Source of the DNA: SVQP01 sp045660125
GTDB lineage: Bacteria > Bacillota > Clostridia > Oscillospirales > CAG-272
DNA: 10,913 nucleotides
Reading direction: 5' to 3'
Assembly: GCA_045660125.1 (NCBI GenBank)
Contig: JAZRDG010000127.1
Location: 1 to 10,913, forward strand
Of this stretch, positions 6,339 through 10,913 are shown piece after piece. Both the position numbers and the translations under genes were made by a program. Position 1 is the first letter of the stretch. Every line of letters starts with the position of its first letter. The notes below the pieces were generated by a model. It saw only the letters and a list, made by a program, of their open reading frames with translations, did no database searches and was not told the DNA's origin.

Positions 6339-7601
6339 ATGGAACATAAAATATACGCCAGATATCCGCTTGGAAATAAGAGCCGCGCATGGAAGCAGGA
6401 TCATTTTATTCTGTCCAATTTCTCGGCGCGTGCGAGTGATATGCGCAAGTGTCTGCGCAACTGCAAGGACGCGGGCTTTAACACGGTCGAGATCGGCTGG
6501 GCAACCCACGAGCAGGCAGACGAGGCGGTCATTTACTGCGAGCAGGAGGGGCTGGATCTCATTTTTCAGGATCTTTCACGCTACGGCGGTATGCAGCGCT
6601 ACAGGCATTGCGAGCGTGATGCGCTTTCCGAGGTCATTCGCGAAAAGCGCGCGTATAAGCGATTGATCGGCTATTACATTTGGGATGAGCCGTGGAAGAA
6701 TGACCAGTTGGAGGCGGCGCGGACCTTGACCGATGAGTGCGAGCGCGAAGCGCCCGATCTGCTGCCCTTTACCGTGGCGATCCCCAGCTACAATCCCGAC
6801 GATACGTGGGAAAGCGGCACGTTTGCAGCTTACTTGGAGCGGTACGTGACCACCATCAATCCGCCCATTCTTTCGCTGGATTATTATCCCGTGGGCTTGC
6901 CCGGTTACACCTTGGAAAAGCAACTGGACGACTCTAAAATGTGGCTTGACCTTGGCTGCATGAAGTTCTTAGGCGAGAAGTACGGGCTGCCGCTTTGGTT
7001 CTATTATCAGGGCGTGGATCTGCACAAGGCGGGGTATTTCACCTTCCCCATGATCCGTTCTATGATGTATGCCGCCACCCTGTACGGCTGCAAGGCGTTG
7101 CAGCATTTCTCGGCGGTTGGCTCGATCATCGATCAGGACGGCAACAGGGAATGGTCGTTTGAGGATCAGAAGATCATCCACGAGGAGTTCCGCAACCTTG
7201 GCGGCACGCTGATGGCGCTGACTTCCAAGCGAGTCATGCACGATCAAACCGTTGACACGGGCTTTGCGGCGTATGCCGAAATGCACGCGACCGAGGCGGA
7301 TAGCGCGTACCTTGCGGACAAATTGCCGAAGCGCGCGTCGGTTGCCGAGTTCGAGGACGATTACGGCAACGGCTATATCATGATCCTCAACCGCGATTAT
7401 GAAATCGCGCAATCTTTCAGCCTGCCCCTGAACGGCAATTACCGCCTGTACGAGGTGTCCAAGACCGACGGCTGCCAGTACGTCATCGCGGACAGCACCG
7501 ACCGCATAGAGGTCACCCTTAACAAAGGCGACGCCGTGTTGTACCGCATCCAAAACGCAAGCGAGGACGCGTTCACGGCGGAGTATCGGTTGATCAAATA
7601 A
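6339..7601 (+). CDS. TIM-barrel glycosidase-like protein, family not recognised
   Basis: This 420-residue protein starts at ATG 6339, with AAGGA upstream and a 9-bp gap from the dehydrogenase. Residues 1 to about 320 alternate strands and helices as in a (beta/alpha)8 barrel of the clan GH-A kind. 'AGFNTVEIGW' (45-54) is a typical second strand. GYYIWDEPW (111-119) places D116 and E117 at the end of a strand, where the acid/base Glu of such enzymes sits. LSLDYYP (179-184) and LPLWFYYQG (217-225) look like later strands. The last ~90 residues look like a small beta domain. I could not place a clear nucleophile glutamate. No signal peptide is seen, so it is cytosolic. It is the last gene of the GRE operon, before a terminator, and presumably processes a glycoside feeding that pathway. 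A non-hydrolytic role is possible. Confidence 0.78.
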   Translation: MEHKIYARYPLGNKSRAWKQDHFILSNFSARASDMRKCLRNCKDAGFNTVEIGWATHEQADEAVIYCEQEGLDLIFQDLSRYGGMQRYRHCERDALSEVIREKRAYKRLIGYYIWDEPWKNDQLEAARTLTDECEREAPDLLPFTVAIPSYNPDDTWESGTFAAYLERYVTTINPPILSLDYYPVGLPGYTLEKQLDDSKMWLDLGCMKFLGEKYGLPLWFYYQGVDLHKAGYFTFPMIRSMMYAATLYGCKALQHFSAVGSIIDQDGNREWSFEDQKIIHEEFRNLGGTLMALTSKRVMHDQTVDTGFAAYAEMHATEADSAYLADKLPKRASVAEFEDDYGNGYIMILNRDYEIAQSFSLPLNGNYRLYEVSKTDGCQYVIADSTDRIEVTLNKGDAVLYRIQNASEDAFTAEYRLIK

Positions 7602-7648
7602 ACCAAAAACGAGGCTGTCACGTGCGTGACAGCCTCGATGTTTTATTT
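7600..7648. terminator. Bidirectional Rho-independent terminator between convergent operons
   Basis: CGAGGCTGTCACG (7610-7622) pairs perfectly with CGTGACAGCCTCG (7625-7637). With a 4-nt loop this leaves 12 pairs. A T-rich tail follows on the plus strand (TGTTTTATTT, 7639-7648), and on the minus strand the tail is TTTTTGGTTT (7609-7600). It ends the GRE operon (stop at 7601) and the acyltransferase gene (stop at 7643) from both sides. Confidence 0.93.
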
Positions 7649-8452
7649 GTTTACGTACCAGACAGGCGACAATGCCGCCTCGTCCGAAAGGGGATCGCGG
7701 TCCGCGCGGGAAAAGATCAATTCCATGACCTGCTTCATGATGCGCGCGTCGCACGCTTGCACGGGTGCGTCGCCTATGCGACCGTCGGTGATGGCACCGT
7801 GGTAACGGAACGCGGTCTCAAACTGTGGGAAACGTGCCGAAATGTCATTGGTAAAGCTGCAGCTGTGACGCTTGACGCGGCGCGTGACCACCTCGCCCGA
7901 AGCACGCTTGATCTTAACCTCGGTGGTGTCGTCCGTGATGCGGTTGGGAATCTGCAGCATCTCGTCCACCGCGTGCAAATACGTGTTGCGCGCGTGTGAC
8001 GTGCCCACCAGCAGCACGTAGCCGCCCATTTCGTAAATCTTGCCGTAGCAGCTCTCGGGCGCAGTACCCGAAATCACGTCAATCTCGCCCGCGGCAAACG
8101 CCTCGGCTTGCTCTCTCTCGCCAAACACCACCATGGAATGCGTGGGGTTCTCGGTGCGCACGCCGCGCCCGTCCGAGAGCGCAAAATCGGAAAACGCGCC
8201 AAGGCAGGTGTGCGGATCGCTTACGTCCAGCACAATGTCCTTACTAAGATTTGCCCAGGTGTGCGTGGGCACGCAGAAAAGACCGCCCTCGGCAGTAAAG
8301 TATTCGATCAGCGCGTCAAGCAGCGTTTGGGCACCCCCATCGATCTGCCCCACAAGGCGCAGAGAGGAGTGCATGAGAACGACGCGGTCACGGGGAAGAC
8401 CCAGCGCATCGAGCTGCGCGAGGATTTCGGCTTTGGTATACGTATGGCGCAT
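7643..8452 (-). CDS. AAC(3)-family N-acyltransferase
   Basis: This is a 269-residue member of the family of aminoglycoside 3-N-acetyltransferases and their relatives (YokD type), which transfer an acetyl group from acetyl-CoA to an amine. Visible family signatures are MHSSLRLVG (27-35), FCVPTHTW (59-66), NPTHSMVVFG (102-111), the glycine-rich GGYVLLVG (143-150) and LHAVDE (159-164), with H160 and E164 near the expected active-site positions. Length is as usual for the family. The start at 8452 has AGAGG about 7 nt upstream. It follows the phosphoesterase gene by 23 bp on the same strand, so the two are probably co-transcribed. Chromosomal relatives of this kind are common in Firmicutes and need not give antibiotic resistance; the natural substrate is unknown. 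Confidence 0.9.
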   Translation of the reverse strand: MRHTYTKAEILAQLDALGLPRDRVVLMHSSLRLVGQIDGGAQTLLDALIEYFTAEGGLFCVPTHTWANLSKDIVLDVSDPHTCLGAFSDFALSDGRGVRTENPTHSMVVFGEREQAEAFAAGEIDVISGTAPESCYGKIYEMGGYVLLVGTSHARNTYLHAVDEMLQIPNRITDDTTEVKIKRASGEVVTRRVKRHSCSFTNDISARFPQFETAFRYHGAITDGRIGDAPVQACDARIMKQVMELIFSRADRDPLSDEAALSPVWYVNK

Positions 8453-8475
8453 ATTGTACCTCTTTTTGATTGGAT

Positions 8476-9171
8476 TTAGATCTCAAACACCCAGTAAGCA
8501 AATTCATTTTCGCACATGGCGGGCAGGGTGACGTAGCCAATGCCGTCGTATTCCGAGCGGCAGCCGAGGTGGTAGTGCCCTTGGAATACGGTTTTGACGC
8601 AGCCGCTTTGGTTGATCATGGCAAACAGCGAGTCCGCGTTATGCACTCTGTGAACGGGGTCGGCTGCAGGGTCAATGTTCTGGTGCATAAAGAGATAGGT
8701 GTCCTCGGTCGTGTCTGCCAGCTTGGCGCGCAGCTGGTCTTCCTCGGGGAAGTAGGTGTCGGTCCAATCCGACCTGCCGGGAGCGTAGGGGCTGCCGTCC
8801 TTGAAGTAGCAGGCGTCAAGGAAAAGAAATCTGCGACCCTGCATATGCAGCTCCTTGGTTTGGGGGAGCGCAAGGGCACCGAAAAATTCCTCGCGCGTAT
8901 AGATTTCTGCGTCGTGGTTTCCGATCAGGCAGACCGTGGGAATGGGCGTGCCGTGCATGATTGCGGCAATGTCCCCAAGGTTGCCAAACTCCTGCTCGCG
9001 CGTGTCTTCGGGGTCGGACAAGTCGCCAAGGAATACGATCAGATCGCAGCCCTCGTCTGCAAAATAGGCATAAGCCTCCTTGATCTTGCGCAAGGATTGG
9101 TTGTTGTATCTGCGTCCGCACGTCAAGGGCGCGGAGGAATAGTGTGCATCGGTAAAAATGCCAAGCTTCAT
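8476..9171 (-). CDS. Calcineurin-like metallophosphoesterase
   Basis: This 231-residue cytosolic protein has the full set of metal-binding motifs of the calcineurin-like phosphoesterase superfamily. These are D8-x-H10 in FTDAH, D50 in FLGDLSD, N85-H86-D87 in IGNHD, H163 in FMHQ, and H199-x-H201 in GHYH. Such enzymes use two divalent metals to cleave phosphomonoesters or phosphodiesters. No extra domain or signal peptide is seen. The start at 9171 is supported by AAAGGCGG 6 nt upstream and by a clear promoter. It is first in a two-gene operon with the AAC(3)-like acyltransferase, which hints at a shared small-molecule substrate, but this is inference. Confidence 0.93.
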   Translation of the reverse strand: MKLGIFTDAHYSSAPLTCGRRYNNQSLRKIKEAYAYFADEGCDLIVFLGDLSDPEDTREQEFGNLGDIAAIMHGTPIPTVCLIGNHDAEIYTREEFFGALALPQTKELHMQGRRFLFLDACYFKDGSPYAPGRSDWTDTYFPEEDQLRAKLADTTEDTYLFMHQNIDPAADPVHRVHNADSLFAMINQSGCVKTVFQGHYHLGCRSEYDGIGYVTLPAMCENEFAYWVFEI

Positions 9172-9177
9172 GGTGTA

Positions 9178-9186
9178 CCGCCTTTC
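9178..9186 (-). promoter_or_regulatory. Unusual ribosome-binding site GAAAGGCGG of the phosphoesterase gene
   Basis: On the minus strand GAAAGGCGG lies 6 nt before the ATG at 9171. It resembles the consensus AAAGGAGG with one A-to-C change. The same nine bases occur before the starts at 9834 and 10313. Confidence 0.6.
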
Positions 9187-9198
9187 AGGGTTTTCTAT

Positions 9199-9227
9199 AT
9201 TATAACACAGACGGGGCGAATTGTAAA
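9199..9227 (-). promoter_or_regulatory. Sigma-A-type promoter of the phosphoesterase/acyltransferase operon
   Basis: Minus strand: -35 TTTACA (9227-9222), 17-bp spacer, -10 TATAAT (9204-9199). It gives a short leader of about 20 nt before the ATG at 9171. The -35 and spacing are the same as in the promoters at 2202-2230 and 10337-10365. Confidence 0.85.
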
Positions 9228-9282
9228 GATGGAATCAAAGAGAGAAAGGGAATTGTGGGCGGTGCAATGAGGCGGTACAACC

Positions 9283-9328
9283 AACGCAAAAAGAACACCC
9301 TCTGCTGGGGGTCCTTTGCGTTTTGTTT
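9283..9328. terminator. Probable terminator hairpin carrying a repeat-derived motif
   Basis: AACGCAAA (9283-9290) pairs with TTTGCGTT (9315-9322), and inside it CACCC (9296-9300) can pair with GGGGG/GGGT around 9307-9312. The plus strand continues TTTTGTTT (9321-9328). It lies between the end of the AT-rich operon (9361) and the phosphoesterase promoter, where it could stop minus-strand read-through, but the minus side lacks a good T tail. Its left arm matches a segment of the tandem repeat at 10601 and 10785. Confidence 0.45.
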
Positions 9329-9360
9329 GGTGCCGTTTTGGATGGCATGGAAAAACATTT

Positions 9361-9834
9361 TTATAGTACTTTGTTCAGAAATGACCGATTCCATTTTCTG
9401 CGGTAGGTAGATATTTCAAACTTGATTTTTCTTTTGATATGCTTCTCATGTTCTGCAAAGATAATGGGAATATTATGCAAGGCGTCAGCTATATCAAAAA
9501 TACGATTCTCATCTTGCTCTTTCAGGCACAGGAGTAATTCGTCAAAGCCTTCGGAAAGAATTTGGTAAGCCAAGGGATTATGTATAATCTTTTGCCCATA
9601 TACATAAACGTTTTCTTTGGCAACCCAATACCATTCATCTGTGTTTTGTATCGGTACTATCTCAGAAAGAGACTTGCGAATCACATTGATATCAATCAAA
9701 TTGTCTGTTTGCGGGGTATCTATGATATTTTTGATTCGACTTGCAATTTCATAGTTATATTCATATAAGGGTTTAAAGCGAAACATAACAATTGCACAAT
9801 GCAGGTCGTAAAAGTCATATTTAACCAATAACAT
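9361..9834 (-). CDS. Unknown protein, second gene of an AT-rich pair
   Basis: This 157-residue soluble protein starts at ATG 9834, with GAAAGGCGG 8 nt upstream. I do not recognise a family. It looks mixed alpha/beta at the N-terminus and mostly helical after about residue 85: NPLAYQILSEGFDELLLCL, then ENRIFDIADALHNIP, then a very basic C-terminus (HIKRKIKFEISTYRRKWNR). No signal peptide, membrane helix or catalytic motif is seen. Base composition is clearly more AT-rich than in the operons to the left. It follows the other unknown gene after 29 bp, on the same strand and from the same promoter. The small size, pairing and odd composition would fit a mobile accessory pair such as an immunity or toxin-antitoxin module, but nothing in the protein proves this. 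Confidence 0.75.
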   Translation of the reverse strand: MLLVKYDFYDLHCAIVMFRFKPLYEYNYEIASRIKNIIDTPQTDNLIDINVIRKSLSEIVPIQNTDEWYWVAKENVYVYGQKIIHNPLAYQILSEGFDELLLCLKEQDENRIFDIADALHNIPIIFAEHEKHIKRKIKFEISTYRRKWNRSFLNKVL

Positions 9835-9842
9835 GTTTTCTG

Positions 9843-9851
9843 CCGCCTTTC
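9843..9851 (-). promoter_or_regulatory. Unusual ribosome-binding site GAAAGGCGG of the second AT-rich gene
   Basis: GAAAGGCGG on the minus strand, 8 nt before the ATG at 9834, in the 29-bp gap between the two unknown genes. It is identical to the sites at 9178-9186 and 10321-10329. Confidence 0.6.
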
Positions 9852-9863
9852 TTGCTGTGTGAT

Positions 9864-10313
9864 TTAAGTCAAATCAATAGCGGAATATGCAAATGCATTG
9901 AGTTTTTTCTGCAAAGAATAAAACTTCGAAAAGGCTTTGGGATCCGGATCCCAACCAATCCTTCTCAAAAACTTGTGAAATGCGGTTTGCTTCAAGGGCA
10001 TGCAGAATCTTGTATGATGCTCGGATGTAAAAAACTCATAAAAGGCTTCTGCTCTTGATCTTAAAAAGCACCTGCCTCCTACAACTCTTATGAGTTCTCC
10101 GGAGCGGTTTTGTGCTGTTTCTCCCCAAGCCAAGTTGAAATTCCGAACACATTCGTCAAGATGTATTTTCTCGACAACCCCATTGAGATTTTTGTAAATC
10201 AGGCATTCGCTGTTTACTTCTATGATGTTTTCAAAGGGAATTTTGATGACCGTTTTTTCATCTTCTATGTGATAAGATTCTTGGATAGCATCATAAAACT
10301 CTTGCCAATTCAT
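9864..10313 (-). CDS. Unknown protein, first gene of an AT-rich pair
   Basis: This 149-residue soluble protein starts at ATG 10313, with GAAAGGCGG 7 nt upstream and a good promoter. I do not recognise a family. The N-terminal half (to about residue 60) looks like a helix followed by beta strands (KTVIKIPFENIIEV, ECLIYKN). The C-terminal half is helical and rich in aromatic and basic residues (RAEAFYEFFT, AFHKFLRRIGWDPDPKAF, KFYSLQKKLNAFAY). No membrane segment or signal peptide is seen. Codon use is AT-rich like its partner at 9361 and unlike the GC-richer genes to the left, which suggests separate acquisition of the pair. Function is not assignable. Confidence 0.75.
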   Translation of the reverse strand: MNWQEFYDAIQESYHIEDEKTVIKIPFENIIEVNSECLIYKNLNGVVEKIHLDECVRNFNLAWGETAQNRSGELIRVVGGRCFLRSRAEAFYEFFTSEHHTRFCMPLKQTAFHKFLRRIGWDPDPKAFSKFYSLQKKLNAFAYSAIDLT

Positions 10314-10320
10314 TGCTGCA

Positions 10321-10329
10321 CCGCCTTTC
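10321..10329 (-). promoter_or_regulatory. Unusual ribosome-binding site GAAAGGCGG of the first AT-rich gene
   Basis: GAAAGGCGG on the minus strand, 7 nt before the ATG at 10313. It is the third identical copy of this site in the window. Confidence 0.6.
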
Positions 10330-10336
10330 TAAGTGT

Positions 10337-10365
10337 ATTATAGCATACTTTTTGGGGAATGTAAA
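10337..10365 (-). promoter_or_regulatory. Sigma-A-type promoter of the AT-rich gene pair
   Basis: Minus strand: -35 TTTACA (10365-10360), 17-bp spacer, -10 TATAAT (10342-10337). The leader to the ATG at 10313 is about 17-18 nt. There is no promoter of similar quality in the 29-bp gap before the second gene, so both should share this one. Confidence 0.83.
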
Positions 10366-10400
10366 GGCAAAGTTGTAGGCGCAAAAATGCTTTATTGGTC

Positions 10401-10425
10401 GTAGGGGAGCATTCCATATGCTCCC
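10401..10425 (+). repeat. REP-like hairpin with 5' GTAG
   Basis: GTAG (10401-10404) is followed directly by GGGAGCAT (10405-10412), which pairs with ATGCTCCC (10418-10425) around a 5-nt loop. A conserved GTAG/GGAG tetranucleotide at the foot of a hairpin is the known layout of REP elements moved by RAYT (TnpA-REP) transposases. A single copy is seen here and no transposase gene is in the window. Confidence 0.5.
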
Positions 10426-10452
10426 GCGCAGTAAAAAGCACCAACCCGGGCT

Positions 10453-10623
10453 GCGGCACTAGGGTATTCACGCTTTGCGTGAAGATTCGCACGCTCTCCG
10501 CCTGACAAGCGAGCTTGTCGATCTCCGAGCGGCGAATGCGAACCTGATTTTTGCGCACGATGTGCGCAAAAAGCCAGGTGAGAATCTGCCAGTGCCGCAG
10601 CCAACGCAAAAAGGACACCCTGT
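10453..10623. repeat. Tandem hairpin repeat, unit 1 (171 bp, divergent)
   Basis: The unit begins GCGGCACTAGGGTA and holds three hairpins. These are TTCACGC/GCGTGAA (10467-10483, loop TTT), GACAAG/CTTGTC (10504-10519) and an 11-bp perfect stem TTTTTGCGCAC/GTGCGCAAAAA (10548-10572, loop GAT). The last is extended by outer ACCTG/CAGGT pairing. GTGCCGCA at 10592-10599 can pair with TGCGGCAC at 10623-10630 across the unit border. The first two hairpins differ in sequence from those of units 2 and 3 but keep their pairing. It is non-coding: open frames through it are chance products of the repeat. Confidence 0.85.
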
Positions 10624-10808
10624 GCGGCACTAGGGTACTCGCCAACGGCGAGAATTCCCACGCCCTGCGCCTGGAGAATGTCTCGCTGCGCGACCCGCTC
10701 TCCGATCTTCGGGCGGGGAATGCGAACCTAATTTTTGCGCACAACGTGCGCAAAAAGCCAGGTGAAAATCTGCCAGTGCCGCAGCCAACGCAAAAAGGAC
10801 ACCCTGTG
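10624..10808. repeat. Tandem hairpin repeat, unit 2 (185 bp)
   Basis: The unit begins GCGGCACTAGGGTA like unit 1. Its hairpins are CTCGCC/GGCGAG (10638-10652, loop AAC), TCGC/GCGA (10683-10693, loop TGC) and TTTTTGCGCAC/GTGCGCAAAAA (10732-10756, loop AAC). GTGCCGCA (10776-10783) pairs with GCGGCAC of unit 3 (10809-10815). It is nearly identical to unit 3 where they overlap. Confidence 0.88.
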
Positions 10809-10913
10809 GCGGCACTAGGGTACTCGCCTACGGCGAGAATTCCCACGCCCTGCGCCTGGAGAATGTCTCGCTTCGCGAGCCGCTCTCCGATCTTCGGGCG
10901 GGGAATGCGAACC
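10809..10913. repeat. Tandem hairpin repeat, unit 3 (cut by window edge)
   Basis: This is the first 105 bp of a third unit. Its hairpins are CTCGCC/GGCGAG (10823-10837, loop TAC) and CTCGC/GCGAG (10867-10879, loop TTC). It differs from unit 2 at few positions: the first loop changes, while in the second hairpin one change restores a fifth base pair. The array probably continues beyond the window. Confidence 0.85.

Noticed and set aside
5217..6509. A 430-codon open frame on the minus strand.
   Set aside because: It lies entirely opposite the clear zinc dehydrogenase and the start of the next gene, has low-complexity His/Ala/Arg-rich composition and no recognisable domain. It is an antisense shadow of GC-rich codons.
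6969..7754. A 261-codon open frame on the minus strand.
   Set aside because: It is antisense to the TIM-barrel gene and crosses the terminator hairpin at 7610-7637, which a real gene would not do.
7643..8452. An aminoglycoside resistance gene.
   Set aside because: The family fits, but chromosomal relatives with unknown substrates are common and nothing here indicates a resistance cassette.
9200..9394. A 64-codon minus-strand frame.
   Set aside because: It crosses the hairpin at 9283-9328 and the promoter at 9199-9227, and has no ribosome site.
10310..10846. A 178-codon frame on the minus strand through the repeat array, with two shorter ones in other frames.
   Set aside because: They are made of the tandem repeat itself and repeat the same peptide stretches. 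The longest also runs through the promoter of the gene at 10313. They are spurious open frames in non-coding repeats.
10453..10913. A CRISPR array.
   Set aside because: Units are 171-185 bp and similar throughout, with no short repeats separated by unique spacers, and there are no cas genes.

Overview
The window looks like chromosomal DNA of an anaerobic, low-GC-lineage Firmicute, probably a gut-type Clostridia (Oscillospiraceae/Ruminococcaceae-like), although the coding regions here have fairly high GC. The evidence is: an oxygen-sensitive glycyl radical enzyme with its radical-SAM activase; sigma-A promoters of near-consensus form (TTGACA or TTTACA, 17 bp, TATAAT); AGGAGG-type Shine-Dalgarno sites; and a dense hairpin-rich intergenic repeat. 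No RNA gene, transposase or CRISPR array is visible. Species cannot be read from the sequence.

Layout. (1) 1-2163, minus strand: an operon of a cytosolic five-bladed beta-propeller glycosidase-like protein (1018-2163) followed by two small, apparently paralogous two-helix membrane proteins (455-1006, and 1-452, cut by the window edge). (2) 2164-2316: a compact divergent control region. Two strong promoters stand back to back with -35 boxes only 8 bp apart, and both -10 boxes lie in a perfect 14-bp inverted repeat. (3) 2317-7601, plus strand: a tight four-gene operon of a glycyl radical enzyme (GRE), GRE activase, zinc-dependent MDR dehydrogenase and TIM-barrel glycosidase-like protein, with gaps of 3, 11 and 9 bp. 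It ends at a strong hairpin terminator shared with the convergent neighbour. (4) 7643-9171, minus strand: a two-gene operon of a calcineurin-like metallophosphoesterase and an AAC(3)-family acyltransferase, with its own promoter. (5) 9361-10313, minus strand: an AT-rich two-gene operon of unknown proteins, with its own promoter, unlike its neighbours in composition. (6) 10401-10913: a REP-like hairpin, then a tandem array of about 171-185 bp units packed with hairpins, running off the window.

How the genes may work together: the mirrored promoter region suggests the propeller enzyme and the GRE operon answer to the same signal. A reasonable reading is an intracellular anaerobic pathway. The propeller and TIM-barrel enzymes would release or trim a sugar-derived substrate, the GRE would cleave or dehydrate it by radical chemistry, and the dehydrogenase would oxidise or reduce the carbonyl product. 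The GRE has the Cys-x-Glu active-site pattern of dehydratases/lyases rather than the Cys-Cys of pyruvate formate-lyase, but it does not match a family whose substrate I can name. This cluster is the best candidate in the window for an undescribed system. No transporter or regulator is present here to identify the substrate.
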